Shown: piece after piece, positions 8,543 to 17,908 of the stretch
How positions within the stretch are numbered: position 1 is the stretch's first letter
How the letters are laid out: every line of letters starts with the position of its first letter
NCBI GenBank assembly: GCA_947177775.1
Contig: CAMWVS010000013.1
Location: forward strand, 1 to 58,549
Reading direction: 5' to 3'
Length of the DNA stretch: 58,549 nucleotides
Source of the DNA: an uncultured Prevotella sp.
GTDB taxonomy: Bacteria > Bacteroidota > Bacteroidia > Bacteroidales > Bacteroidaceae
Program-made: the position numbers and the translations under genes
Notes under the pieces: model-generated
The model's database searches: none
Seen by the model: the letters and a program-made list of their open reading frames with translations, nothing else
What the model was told of the DNA's origin: nothing

Positions 8543-9520
8543 ATGAAAAGAAAACTGATTCTACTGACAATCATGCTGGCCACTGCCGCGGGAATCCATG
8601 CGGCCGACAAGTACGACAACCCCGACACCATTGTCGTCTCGCGCGACGGAACAGGAGAGTTCAGGACCATCAGCGAGGCCATCGAAGTGTGCCGCGCCTT
8701 CATGGACTACCATAAGGTCATATACGTCAAACGAGGCACGTATAAGGAAAAACTCATCGTTCCGCAGTGGCTCACCAACATCGAGATATTGGGAGAGGAC
8801 CGTGACGCCACCATCATCACCTACGACGACCACGCCAACATCCCAAATCCAGCCACAGGACGCGGCATCGGAACATTCCGGACATACACCGTCAAGGTAG
8901 AGGGCAACAGCATCACCTTCCGCAACATCACCATCGAGAACAACTCCGCGCGCCTCGGACAGGCTGTCGCCCTCCACACAGAAGGCGACCGGCTCGTTTT
9001 CGTCAACTGCCGCCTGCTCGGCCATCAGGACACGGTCTACACCGGTGTGGCCGGCACACGTCTGCTTTTCCGCGACTGCTATATAGAGGGCACCACCGAC
9101 TTCATTTTCGGACCGTCCACGGCATGGTTTGAGAACTGCGATATACACAGCCGCGCCAATTCCTACATAACGGCAGCGTCAACGCCGCAGGACAGCCCCT
9201 ACGGCTACGTCTTCAGCCACTGCCGGCTCACGGCCGACAGCGACGTCACAAAGGTGTATCTCGGCCGCCCGTGGCGCGACTACGGCTACACACTCTTCAT
9301 CGGCTGCGAAATGGGCCGCCACATCCGCCCCGAGGGATGGCACCACTGGCAGAAAGAGCGTCAGAATACGGCCCGGTATATGGAATACGGCAACAGCGGC
9401 GACGGTGCCGCAACCGACCGCCGCGCCCCATGGACCCGCCAGCTGACGAAGAAGGAGGCTGCGAAAATCACAATGGAAGAGGTTTTCTCCATCAACGACA
9501 AGTGGACGCCGGAGATATAA
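8543..9520 (+). CDS. Secreted pectinesterase (carbohydrate esterase family 8)
   Basis: Removes methyl esters from homogalacturonan, a step in pectin use. A signal peptide covers the first 19 or so residues (ends GIHAA). Family motifs are present in order: DGTGEFRTISEAIE near the N terminus, GHQDTVYTGVAG with the first catalytic Asp, TDFIFGPSTAWFENC with the nucleophile Asp, and YLGRPWRDYGYT with the substrate-binding Arg. The length of 325 residues fits a single right-handed beta-helix. The ATG at 8543 gives a proper signal peptide; the upstream ATG at 8480 lies in the repeat region. It stands alone with its own terminator; the only other pectin-related gene seen is the SGNH esterase at 35433. 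Confidence 0.95.
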   Translation: MKRKLILLTIMLATAAGIHAADKYDNPDTIVVSRDGTGEFRTISEAIEVCRAFMDYHKVIYVKRGTYKEKLIVPQWLTNIEILGEDRDATIITYDDHANIPNPATGRGIGTFRTYTVKVEGNSITFRNITIENNSARLGQAVALHTEGDRLVFVNCRLLGHQDTVYTGVAGTRLLFRDCYIEGTTDFIFGPSTAWFENCDIHSRANSYITAASTPQDSPYGYVFSHCRLTADSDVTKVYLGRPWRDYGYTLFIGCEMGRHIRPEGWHHWQKERQNTARYMEYGNSGDGAATDRRAPWTRQLTKKEAAKITMEEVFSINDKWTPEI

Positions 9521-9672
9521 GCCAAGCTGAAAGAACGGCCGTCGCCCCATGCAGGGACATTCCTCCGGCATGTGTCCGACAACCACACCATCGGGAATCA
9601 CATGTCAAAGGCATGCCCCTCCACGGGTCAAAGGCCGTCACACACAAACCGGCATCAACGCCAGGCACACGC

Positions 9673-9702
9673 AGAGACATCACATTGTGGTGTCTCTTTT
9701 TT
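9673..9702 (+). terminator. Rho-independent terminator after the pectinesterase gene
   Basis: agagacatcac and gtggtgtctct pair around a short loop (9673-9697), and six T follow. It lies 150 bp after the pectinesterase stop. Confidence 0.8.
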
Positions 9703-9830
9703 AATACAGTCACTATCCCCACACTTCATCCAGAGACGGAAAATGGCGGTCTGCCGAAATTCAGCCTGCGTTCAACGCTTCATTCGGTATTTTTTCCTTA
9801 AATATCCTTTTCCATTTCAAAAAATAGTTG

Positions 9831-9838
9831 TATCTTTG
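9831..9838 (+). promoter_or_regulatory. Bacteroidetes -7 box (TATCTTTG) before the structured region
   Basis: TATCTTTG is an exact TAnnTTTG match; a TTTT lies about 20 nt upstream at 9808-9811. The predicted start near 9845 is more than 350 nt before the first credible start codon (10208), so the transcript begins with a long untranslated or separate RNA. Confidence 0.7.
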
Positions 9839-9844
9839 TGGCGA

Positions 9845-10135
9845 CTCAGTTAGCTCTCCAAGAGGGCGGCGGGGTCAGACTTTACTGGTAAAAGGACGTT
9901 TACGGACGTTATCTTCGGCAGTCAAATCTCGCAAATTTGAACAATCGTCGAGAAGATAAGGCAACGGGACGTCTGCGTTGGGTGTATTGTATCTTGTACA
10001 CGCGACATTGGTCGCCGTACATTATTATAATATGTCTTGGCGTGGGCTAACTGCGTTGTCTATCCTCGATGATGGGCAATGCGAGAGCCTGACTGCGGGA
10101 TAGACGAGAAGTACAGATTCCCCACGTCTTTTCTA
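9845..10135 (+). ncRNA. Candidate structured non-coding RNA or long leader, family not recognised
   Basis: The sequence has many complementary pairs and no good open frame. cagttagc (about 9847-9854) pairs with gctaactg (about 10046-10053), closing a roughly 200-nt domain. Inside, ttatcttc (9909-9916) pairs with gaagataa (about 9952-9959) around the small hairpin tcaaat/atttga, and gcgac pairs with gtcgc near 10002-10015. After the closing stem, gtctatcc (about 10058-10065) pairs with ggatagac (about 10098-10105). I could not match it to tmRNA (no tRNA-like 3' end), RNase P RNA, SRP RNA or 6S RNA with any certainty. It could be an independent RNA or the leader of the 10208 gene. Confidence 0.5.
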
Positions 10136-10207
10136 TATTTAAGAAGACCAATCTCACAGGCCGACTTTAGGGGTATATCTATAGGCTGGATATATGTTAG
10201 AAAAACT

Positions 10208-10774
10208 ATGGGCGCGCTTTACCAAATCCTTTCCTATTCCATCGGAAGTCTTTTTCTTGGCATCATTCTCACCGTGGCAGGCGTAGTACTGATGTTCTAT
10301 ATCATAAAATCATGGCACCGCAACAGCACTTTCACACCCGCCAGTTTCATAATCGGCGGCGTGCTCACGATTCTGCTGTCCTTCCAGATGATTCTCCTCT
10401 GCGGCGCCGTGACCATCAAGGGCTACTGCTCCGACATGGAAGACCATATCGACAACATCGTCAGCAACATTCCGTCAACCATACAGTTCAGCCGCGGCGA
10501 CAGTCAGCAGATCCTCAACGACGTCTCACGGGAATGGCCGTTGGTGGGATATTTCGTAGACACGGCCAATTTCGCCGGCCACACCTCGGCCGACATCGCG
10601 AAGTCGATGGCTGACGAGATGCACAGCTACATGAACAAATTCATCTTCCGCCGCGTTCTGTGGAGCCTGCTCTTCGTGGTGCTCGGCGCTTTCACCGTCA
10701 TCAAGACCATGGACGTCGCCCGGAAAAGCAGCCGCAGACACAGCTACGCAAGACGAAGGGCGTATGAGGACTAA
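10208..10774 (+). CDS. Small membrane protein of unknown function
   Basis: A 188-residue protein that I do not recognise. It has two N-terminal transmembrane segments (about residues 10-33 and 45-68), a soluble stretch of some 85 residues, a third hydrophobic segment near residues 148-166 and a short basic tail (RKSSRRHSYARRR). The open frame can be extended to 10079, but that part would overlap the gtctatcc/ggatagac hairpin and encodes nothing signal-like, so the ATG at 10208 is preferred. It lies between the structured region and the tubulin-like cluster, and a 363-bp gap separates it from the cluster, so membership is uncertain. Confidence 0.7.
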   Translation: MGALYQILSYSIGSLFLGIILTVAGVVLMFYIIKSWHRNSTFTPASFIIGGVLTILLSFQMILLCGAVTIKGYCSDMEDHIDNIVSNIPSTIQFSRGDSQQILNDVSREWPLVGYFVDTANFAGHTSADIAKSMADEMHSYMNKFIFRRVLWSLLFVVLGAFTVIKTMDVARKSSRRHSYARRRAYED

Positions 10775-11137
10775 AGGCGGATTAGGTCAGAGCGAGGAGA
10801 CTCTATAGGAAAAAGCGATGAGTGATGAATAAAGAGGTTTGATTACTCTTAAGGACAAAGCTCTTAGCGACAACGGAATTCCGGAACTAAAGACACAACA
10901 CGGGCCGGAAGGATGAATAACAACAATCGGACAAAGGACAATCAGCTGCCGGAGAAAGGCAGGGTAGCCGGAAACAGAAGCATGAGACGGCTATTGGAAA
11001 GCAAGAGAATGCGGCGAAACCGGACAACGGGCAACTGTCATCCCCAAAACTTCCCGTTTCCATAGTCTCAGAATCTATCACTTCTGACGATATAAAAAAA
11101 GAATCAATAATAACATAAACTAAAAACAAATAACGAC
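10775..11137. other. Intergenic region before the tubulin-like gene
   Basis: 363 bp without a supported gene. Bases about 10831-10852 carry an inverted, diverged copy of the family found at 220-264 and in the TonB receptor (agagtaatca..acctcttt on the minus strand). An ATG near 10912 opens 48 codons of Asn/Arg-rich sequence that I do not accept as a gene. No TAnnTTTG box is obvious just before 11138. Confidence 0.5.
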
Positions 11138-14100
11138 ATGGCAAACCATCTCATTATCGGACTTGGAGGAACGGGAGGTTCCATCCTTCGTGCCCTGCGC
11201 AAGCGCATTTATGAAGAGTTCCGTTCAAACACCCCACAAGGCGACGCCAACATAGAGTTTCTCTACGTAGACTCAAGCCTGGCTGACCTCAACAACGCGA
11301 GCGACTGGCAGACGCTCGGAGCTTCCGTACAGCTGTCTCCCGCACAGCGTCTGTCCATCAACGGTATTGGATCCGGCGTACTCTCGAATCTGGATTCATA
11401 TCCCGGAATACAGTCGTTCATCAACCGAAAGGACCAGGCCATGCTCAACGAAGGCATCGGAGCCATCATCAGCGAAGGCATCGGCGGACAGCGCCGCCGG
11501 TTCGGCCGTATGCTCATAGCCAACAACATGTGCGGACTGCCGCAGAACACGTTCGTGGGACAGGTCCACTCACGTGTGCGCGCACTCAAGGAGCGTGAAG
11601 ACTCCAACGACGTGACGTTCCACATCTGCGCCGGACTCGGCGGCGGAACGGGCTCCGGCTCAATCGTCGACGCCGTAACCCAGGTGCGCAACGAGTTCCA
11701 GCGCACGGGCGACAACCGCACGTCGTTCAAGATTCAGCTCTACCTCTACGTTCCCGAAACCATCATCCAGATTCCTGGAGGAGAGGACAGCAACCGCTTC
11801 TATCAGCCCAACGGCTATGCCGCGCTGCTGGAGCTGAACGCCATGTCCGTGGGACGCTACTTCCCGACCGACGTCAAGGGCAACACCGACGAGTATGGAA
11901 ACGTGCGCCGGCTGCTCAAAGGACAGGACGCTTTCGACATGGCCTATCTCTTCACCAACGTCAACGAGGCCGGCAAGGAGGTTCACCTACACAAGGTTCT
12001 GCCAGGAATCGTCGGCGACTTCATTTTCCAGAAAGTTGTCGCATCAGGCATGCTGAACGGCGGCAAGATGGCCCGTCTGGAGACAAACGAGAACAACGGC
12101 ATGCTCCCCGAGGAGAACGAGACCCACGAGCCGGTTCACAGCCGCCGCTTCATGACCTTCGGTGTCAAGCGCATTGAATATCCCGAGACGGAAGTCGTTG
12201 AATACGGTGCATACAATTTCGCCCGTCAGGCTTCGCTCCAGATGCTCCACGGACAGTGGGACGACGCACGCGGATTCATCGACGAGTGCACCGAAGACAT
12301 GGTCGGAAAGTCATATAAGGAGACCATTTCAGAACCAGAAGAGATCGAGAGAAACCTCCTCTCGGAGGAATATCTGACTCTGGGCAAGCCGCTGCCGAGC
12401 ATCAAGGACCACGTGAAGAACTGGAAGCCGATTATCTCGGGATGGGAGTTCTATATCGACCGCTACAAGCAGGACGTCGAAGCCGACCACCCCAAGAAGG
12501 AATGGTATGAGGCATTCAATCAGGTCTGCGAGAAGTTCTACGACAGCATGTACCGCGGAAAGGGCGTCAAGGGGTTCTATCAGGAATACGAGAGCGAAAT
12601 TCCGGGTTTCACCGAGGAGATATGCCGCCGCATAGAGAACAATCTCTTCACACTTTGGAAAGGCGGAAAGATGTCAATACTGGAAGTCCACAAGTATGTC
12701 AGCCTGCTCATCGACAACTGCGAGAAGCGCATCGATGAAATGACATCGAAGATAGCCAACCGCTCTAAACACCTCACGGAAGAACTGGCCGAGCAGATAA
12801 ATGCTATCCGCAACGACTGGAACAACATCGGATGGATACGCGACGCCGTGACAAACGCTTCGACAAAGACCTTCGGACGTTTCGCCGACGCCAAGCGTGA
12901 GCAGATGACGCTCCAGACTCAGGTTGTCGCCTACGGCTTCGCCGTGAAGCTGCTGACGGAAATAAAGACCATGCTCATGTTGCTCAACGTCAACAGCATC
13001 GACCCGTTCCGCAAGACTCTGGCAGAATTTGCCGACATCATGAAGAAGCAGGCCGAGGAAAAATGTAAGCTGAGCGACGCCGACGTGACCAGCATGCAGC
13101 GCGAGGTCATCAAGGAATATGACCCGAAACTCGTCCGCCAGACTGTCGTCGGATTCCTACGCAATCAGAAGAAGCAGGAGGAGTACGCCACCAACCTGCG
13201 CGCACGCATCATCGAGGCAGCCGGTTCGAGCGACGTTTCGTTCTCCGTGCTGAGCAACAAGGTCAACATCGGAACGCTCCAGAGCGTCACGCTGAAGACC
13301 TGCATCGAGAACGCCCGCAACGAAATGGACAATTTCTCGACGGCCAACCCCAACCAGAGACTCGTCAAGGTGAACATCCTCGACAAGCTGCGCACGACCA
13401 ACTGCAGCACACCGGAGAAAATGAACAGCTTCCTCAAGGAACTTTACAACTCGTCACAGAGCTTCCTTACGTTCAACGGCTCGGAAGAAGGAAAGGGAAG
13501 TCCCGAGACAGCCGCCAACCATCAGAAGATAATCCAGCTCTCGCTGCCGAAATTCGAGGACGACGACCAGTTCCGCGAGGACTTCATCCGCGCCTTCGGC
13601 GAAAGCGGAACTATTCCGTTCAACAAGGACAACGACGTTTCGGAGAACTTCAAGACAAACCAGATTGTGGTCGTTACGGCCCACAGCGGTTTCCCGCTCC
13701 GCTATGTCGACAACGTCCGCGTGCTCAAGGAGAAGTATGACATGCTCGTGCGCAACGACGTGAACCGCATGGTTGTCCACACCGAGAGCTTCACCAAACC
13801 GCTGCCGGAACTCTTCGCCAAAGACCCCGGAACAATCCGGAAGGAGCTTATGCCCGTCGTTCTGCTGGCCTATGCTATCGGCAATATCTTCGTTGAACGC
13901 GAGGACGTCGAGACTGGTGAGAAGACAATGGCATTTGCCGGTGAGAAAAACCGCATGGGACGTGTGAGCCGCTGGATTAACGTCGGCGACGATATGATTG
14001 CTACGCTCAACGAGCTGAGCCGCACCACGCGCGCCATGGACGCCGCAGCACTGCGCAAGACTGTCGAAGAGGAGATGACCGCCAACTACAAGCACATCGA

Positions 14101-14245
14101 CAAGAAGAACGAACTGATGCTGAAGATGGGCGATGTTCTGGACAACGTTCTGCTCCCGCTCGTCGGCGGAAACGACAACAATCCGGAGTTCGTGGCCTTC
14201 AACAAGGCGGCAGAGAAGCTCTGTGACAATGATTTGAAACTGTAA
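11138..14245 (+). CDS. Large tubulin/FtsZ-like protein (Tubulin_2-type), leader of an unnamed cluster
   Basis: A 1035-residue protein whose N-terminal third looks like a tubulin/FtsZ GTPase. The first strand and glycine loop read LIIGLGGTGGSILRAL (residues 5-20), and the tubulin signature HICAGLGGGTGSGSIVDAV carries GGGTGSG at residues 168-174, the phosphate-binding loop of tubulins and FtsZ. VDSSLADLNNASDW is a possible further nucleotide-site element. The remaining 650 or so residues are mostly charged and helical, with possible coiled coil around residues 510-570. FtsZ itself is about 400 residues and starts differently, so this is not the division protein. Large prokaryotic tubulin-like proteins of this sort have been proposed to act in membrane remodelling; for this one the function is unknown. 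Six genes follow with gaps of 1-83 nt or overlaps. Confidence 0.85.
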   Translation: MANHLIIGLGGTGGSILRALRKRIYEEFRSNTPQGDANIEFLYVDSSLADLNNASDWQTLGASVQLSPAQRLSINGIGSGVLSNLDSYPGIQSFINRKDQAMLNEGIGAIISEGIGGQRRRFGRMLIANNMCGLPQNTFVGQVHSRVRALKEREDSNDVTFHICAGLGGGTGSGSIVDAVTQVRNEFQRTGDNRTSFKIQLYLYVPETIIQIPGGEDSNRFYQPNGYAALLELNAMSVGRYFPTDVKGNTDEYGNVRRLLKGQDAFDMAYLFTNVNEAGKEVHLHKVLPGIVGDFIFQKVVASGMLNGGKMARLETNENNGMLPEENETHEPVHSRRFMTFGVKRIEYPETEVVEYGAYNFARQASLQMLHGQWDDARGFIDECTEDMVGKSYKETISEPEEIERNLLSEEYLTLGKPLPSIKDHVKNWKPIISGWEFYIDRYKQDVEADHPKKEWYEAFNQVCEKFYDSMYRGKGVKGFYQEYESEIPGFTEEICRRIENNLFTLWKGGKMSILEVHKYVSLLIDNCEKRIDEMTSKIANRSKHLTEELAEQINAIRNDWNNIGWIRDAVTNASTKTFGRFADAKREQMTLQTQVVAYGFAVKLLTEIKTMLMLLNVNSIDPFRKTLAEFADIMKKQAEEKCKLSDADVTSMQREVIKEYDPKLVRQTVVGFLRNQKKQEEYATNLRARIIEAAGSSDVSFSVLSNKVNIGTLQSVTLKTCIENARNEMDNFSTANPNQRLVKVNILDKLRTTNCSTPEKMNSFLKELYNSSQSFLTFNGSEEGKGSPETAANHQKIIQLSLPKFEDDDQFREDFIRAFGESGTIPFNKDNDVSENFKTNQIVVVTAHSGFPLRYVDNVRVLKEKYDMLVRNDVNRMVVHTESFTKPLPELFAKDPGTIRKELMPVVLLAYAIGNIFVEREDVETGEKTMAFAGEKNRMGRVSRWINVGDDMIATLNELSRTTRAMDAAALRKTVEEEMTANYKHIDKKNELMLKMGDVLDNVLLPLVGGNDNNPEFVAFNKAAEKLCDNDLKL

Positions 14246-14271
14246 CCAATCAATTAACACATTATTATATT

Positions 14272-14931
14272 ATGGCAAAGAAAGTAGGAAAGTGTATCAA
14301 CATCGATTGCGATAACTATAAACAAGAGGTGGAAGTGGCCGCCGGCGAGGAGTTCGAGTGCCCGTTGTGCCACCAGCATCTCGAAGAAGTGGCAGCCGGA
14401 AAAAGCAACGGCGGCGGCAAGGATGACAAGAAGAAGAAAGTCATCATCGCCGCAGCCGCAGTGGCTCTGCTCGGCGGCGGAGCGGGTCTCTACTTCGGAC
14501 TCTCCGGTGACGACAAGGCAAAGAATGCGCCCGAGACGGAAGTAGCAGTGCCCGTCGACAGCGCAGACATAGCCAAACCCGACACAACCGCGACCGAGCA
14601 GGCCGAGGAGAAGCCTGCCGTTGAGGAGCCGAAGAAGGACGAGACGCAGACAACAGCAACTCCGGAGAAGCCCAAGACCACACCGGCAGCACAGCCGAAG
14701 AACGGTCACGGCACGGTCAATCTGGGTTACGGACGCTACACGGGCGACCTGAAGAACGGTCAGCCTCACGGCCACGGAACCATCACCTACACCCAATCCC
14801 ACAAGATTGTAAACTCTAAGGACTTTGTGGCAAGCCCGGGCGACACGTTTGAAGGCGACTTCCGTGAGGGCCGGATAAGCAGCATCGGATACTGGACTCA
14901 CGACGGCAACGTGACAGCTGTCAAGCCGTGA
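14272..14931 (+). CDS. Zinc-ribbon, single-pass membrane protein with C-terminal MORN-like repeats
   Basis: The 219 residues divide into four parts. Residues 8-33 form a putative zinc ribbon (C8, C13, C30, C33). A Lys-rich stretch precedes one transmembrane helix (about residues 57-78, IIAAAAVALLGGGAGLYFGL). A Pro/Glu/Lys/Thr-rich linker of about 70 residues follows. The C terminus (about 140-200) has Gly/Tyr-rich MORN-like motifs, YGRYTGDLKNGQPHGHGTI and GDTFEGDFREGRISSIGYW. The positive-inside rule suggests a cytoplasmic zinc ribbon and an exported MORN part. It lies 26 bp after the tubulin-like gene and could link it to the exported partners; that role is inference. Confidence 0.75.
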   Translation: MAKKVGKCINIDCDNYKQEVEVAAGEEFECPLCHQHLEEVAAGKSNGGGKDDKKKKVIIAAAAVALLGGGAGLYFGLSGDDKAKNAPETEVAVPVDSADIAKPDTTATEQAEEKPAVEEPKKDETQTTATPEKPKTTPAAQPKNGHGTVNLGYGRYTGDLKNGQPHGHGTITYTQSHKIVNSKDFVASPGDTFEGDFREGRISSIGYWTHDGNVTAVKP

Positions 14932-16097
14932 TGTTCCGCCGCATTGCCATCACATTGCTGATGGTGGCGGTCTGCGCACAGATGGCGCCGGCCGCCACCC
15001 GCTACCACACCCAACGGCTGGCAGACATGGCCCGTGCGGCCGGTCTGTCACTGCCCGGGGAGGCGGCAGCGGGGATGTGCGACGACAGCACCTATACGTT
15101 CCGGGGACGGCCGTTGCGGGTCCGCACCAATTCCTTCGGTGACATATCCCACATCGGTTATCGCCTCTTCTCACCACAGCTGATGGAGGCCTACGGCGCT
15201 TCTCCGTTATTCAACTTCATCGAACGCTATCTTCTCGAACTCGATTTGAGCCTCGACGGCCGCACACCAGCGGCGCGGATGGACATCGACAGGATTGTCA
15301 CGACGGCAGGAGACATCAGCATGCTCCACACTATGGCGGCCGATGCGGCCTTCAGCATCGAGACAATCACACGCCGGATGTACCGCCTGAAATGGGCGGC
15401 GGGCACCCGGACGCTCAGCATCACCATTCCGGCCGACTGTCAGTTGCTGGCAGGAGCCAATGCCATCGAACTGGAAGAAATCTTCGAACGCGACCTCCAG
15501 CGCATCATTCCCATGGACGGTGACGAGTTCATCGGCGGCTGGGACAAGGCCAAGGTGGCCCGTTCGGAAGGGCTGCTGATAGTCGACGGCGGAACGTTCA
15601 TGAGCGAAATGATACGCGGTGACGTCTATCTGACGGAACATGGCGGACGCCGGCGCCTCGTGGCCGACGCCTCAAAGCCACGTCAGAGCGTGACCAACAT
15701 CATGCTGACGGGATGTTACGGACGCACCATCCCGCTCGACCTGACCATCGACCGCTACGGATATAAGAGCAGCAAGGTTGCCGTGACGGTCCAGCAGTTT
15801 GTCAGCTACTGTCTGGCGGAAGGCTGCAAGCTTTATTTCGGCGTCAAGACCAACGACGGGGAGCGGCTCACGGGAACCCTGTTTGCCCTCAACGAGAAGA
15901 TGGCGTGCAACCACGTGCTCAGCATCGACTTCCCCACGGCAATCCTGAAAGAATCCGGTGACACCGCCGCGAAAGCCGGCGACGACATCAGGAAAGCCGC
16001 TGCCACTGCCGCGAAAGCCACTGCGTATGTCTATATCCCGTTGCAGAACGTGACGGAGAAGTTTTTTCAATCAGACCAAAACGACAAAAGAAAATGA
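14931..16097 (+). CDS. Exported protein of unknown function in the tubulin-like cluster (388 aa)
   Basis: I do not recognise a family. A signal peptide is clear (MFRRIAITLLMVAVCAQMAP, cleavage near AATRY). The body alternates polar and hydrophobic residues, which suggests beta structure, and the C terminus is Ala/Lys-rich. The ATG at 14931 overlaps the previous stop by one base (TGATG); a GTG at 14928 is also in frame. The stop overlaps the next start by 4 bp (ATGA), so the three genes must be co-transcribed and probably translationally coupled. Confidence 0.75.
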   Translation: MFRRIAITLLMVAVCAQMAPAATRYHTQRLADMARAAGLSLPGEAAAGMCDDSTYTFRGRPLRVRTNSFGDISHIGYRLFSPQLMEAYGASPLFNFIERYLLELDLSLDGRTPAARMDIDRIVTTAGDISMLHTMAADAAFSIETITRRMYRLKWAAGTRTLSITIPADCQLLAGANAIELEEIFERDLQRIIPMDGDEFIGGWDKAKVARSEGLLIVDGGTFMSEMIRGDVYLTEHGGRRRLVADASKPRQSVTNIMLTGCYGRTIPLDLTIDRYGYKSSKVAVTVQQFVSYCLAEGCKLYFGVKTNDGERLTGTLFALNEKMACNHVLSIDFPTAILKESGDTAAKAGDDIRKAAATAAKATAYVYIPLQNVTEKFFQSDQNDKRK

Positions 16098-16789
16098 AAG
16101 CGAGAAACATATTAACAGCCGCACTGATGCTGCTGGCCGCATCATACGTCCATGCCGACAACGTGGAAGAGGCAAAAAAACAGATCAACAGCATAAAGAA
16201 AAACAGCCAGTACATATATGCCGAGGCCACCGCAGCGACGGAAAGCGAAGCCAAGGATTTGGCCGAGGAAATGCTGTATGAAGAAATCAACACGTGGGCA
16301 GCCAATCAGAAGAAGCTCAGGAACAGCCCCACGTTCGTCGTCAACAACAAGCGCGAACTCTGGACATCCATGCTCCTGCCGCGCGGAAACATGTACCGCT
16401 CGTTCGTCTACGTCAGGAAGAGCGACATACGGCCGGCCGACAACACACAGGTGATAGCCAATCCCAATCCGACGGCGGCCCCGTTGCAGAGTTCTTCGGT
16501 ATCGCTGATTGTTCCGGATGCCGTCCGCGAGCTTGCCGCATGCACTGAATATACCGCTCTTGCGGAAAAGATGCAGGCTATGAAGAACCAGGGGCGCGTC
16601 AAGAGCTATGCACGCTATGCCCAGCTGAACAACCCCGACGCATGCTATCTGGCCATCTACAACACCGCCGGAAAGGTGGTGGCGGTGCTCACGCCAGGCG
16701 CACAGAGAATGAACATCAGCACCGGACAGAGCGACGGAGTGGCCAACTACCGCGGATGCGGAGCCATCGGATTTGAGGTGGCGGAATGA
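16094..16789 (+). CDS. Exported protein of unknown function in the tubulin-like cluster (231 aa)
   Basis: A signal peptide covers about residues 1-21 (ends SYVHA). The mature part opens with a charged helical region (VEEAKKQINSIKKNSQYIYA, then EAKDLAEEMLYEEINTW), a pattern also seen in LPP20-like exported proteins, but the resemblance is weak. The last 70 residues (YARYAQLNNPDACYLAIYN...) look like a small alpha/beta domain. It overlaps the previous gene by 4 bp and is followed by an 83-bp gap. No function is assigned. Confidence 0.72.
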   Translation: MKARNILTAALMLLAASYVHADNVEEAKKQINSIKKNSQYIYAEATAATESEAKDLAEEMLYEEINTWAANQKKLRNSPTFVVNNKRELWTSMLLPRGNMYRSFVYVRKSDIRPADNTQVIANPNPTAAPLQSSSVSLIVPDAVRELAACTEYTALAEKMQAMKNQGRVKSYARYAQLNNPDACYLAIYNTAGKVVAVLTPGAQRMNISTGQSDGVANYRGCGAIGFEVAE

Positions 16790-16872
16790 ACGGACGGACC
16801 GACTGCGGTGTCGGGCTATCCGTATTGAAAGGTAACGAAGAAACAGAATAGGTTTAAACATAAAAACAAAAG

Positions 16873-17889
16873 ATGAAAATTAGAATGATATGCGTCCTGT
16901 CCGCACTCTTCAGCTTACTGCTGACAGGCAACGGCAGATGTGCGGCAGTGACAGTGACCCTGCTGACAGACGAGACGACAGAACGTCCGGCGGCCATAGC
17001 CATGGCCGAAAGGAACCTCGGAGTGGTGCTCACGGAAATCAACCGTGCACAGAAAGCCAAGACCATACTCACCACGCGCGGCCTTCCGATGGACGACTTC
17101 TCGCTGAAATCGCTCGTCCGCCTGTGGGCCGTGACGCCCTTCTACTGTGACGACGAAGAGGTTGTTGACCGTGCATGGGTTTTCAAAGACGGTTCGATGA
17201 TGGTCAGCCACATTCCGCTCATCATCACTCCCGAGGACGAAGGCTTCGGCATGGGAAACTATCAGGAAGCTGTGGTCGAATTTGACGCACAGGGAAACAT
17301 CACCGACTTCCGCCTTGCACTCGACGCACAGACCTCCGAAAGCATGGAACGCTGTGGCTCCGTGGTTGAAAAAGAACAGCAGATGATCATCCTTCAGTAT
17401 ATCGAGCGATTCCGCACGGCATACAACCAGAAGGATCTCCAGACCATCGAAAATATGTTCAGCGACGACGCGCTCATCATCACAGGTAAAGTTGTGATGT
17501 CACGCCCATCCGAGATGCAGCCGGCAAAGGCCAAAGTTGAATACACCAAGCAGAACAAGCAGCAATACATCAGCAACCTGCGCCGCGCCTTCGCACGCAA
17601 CAAGTGGATTGACGTCAAGTTCTCCCAAATCGGTGACGACAACCAGAACGGAGGCTGCGCCGGCATCACCCGCTCACGCATAGACCCGACAAAATACGGT
17701 GTGCGCCTGCGTCAGGAGTGGAAATCGAGCAGCTACAGCGACGAGGGCTACCTCTTCCTGCTTTGGGAATTCCCCAAGGACGGCGGCAGCCCCATCATCC
17801 ACGTCCGCACATGGCAGCCGGAGAACGTCGGCGGTGTGAAGCAGAAACCGGACGACAACATATCCACACTTGAAGGATTTGACCTCTAA
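16873..17889 (+). CDS. Exported protein with a C-terminal NTF2-like region (338 aa)
   Basis: A signal peptide (about residues 1-24, ending GRCAA) precedes a unique N-terminal domain of some 130 residues. From about residue 170, QQMIILQYIERFRTAYNQKD followed by LQTIENMFSDDALIITG is a typical opening of an NTF2-like (SnoaL-like) fold, and the later alternation RLRQEWKSSSYSDEGYLFLLW fits its beta-sheet. Such domains bind small molecules or mediate protein contacts. The fold call is from pattern only. The next gene starts 19 bp after the stop. Confidence 0.72.
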   Translation: MKIRMICVLSALFSLLLTGNGRCAAVTVTLLTDETTERPAAIAMAERNLGVVLTEINRAQKAKTILTTRGLPMDDFSLKSLVRLWAVTPFYCDDEEVVDRAWVFKDGSMMVSHIPLIITPEDEGFGMGNYQEAVVEFDAQGNITDFRLALDAQTSESMERCGSVVEKEQQMIILQYIERFRTAYNQKDLQTIENMFSDDALIITGKVVMSRPSEMQPAKAKVEYTKQNKQQYISNLRRAFARNKWIDVKFSQIGDDNQNGGCAGITRSRIDPTKYGVRLRQEWKSSSYSDEGYLFLLWEFPKDGGSPIIHVRTWQPENVGGVKQKPDDNISTLEGFDL

Positions 17890-17908
17890 TCAAAGACAGA
17901 CAACGCTT

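Noticed and set aside
9845..10135. tmRNA or RNase P RNA
   Set aside because: No tRNA-like 3' end with TTCGA and CCA, no tag frame, and no conserved RNase P core such as GGAAAGTCC.
11138..14245. Cell-division protein FtsZ
   Set aside because: The protein is about 2.5 times too long, carries GGGTGSG rather than the FtsZ form GGGTGTG, and is not next to division genes.
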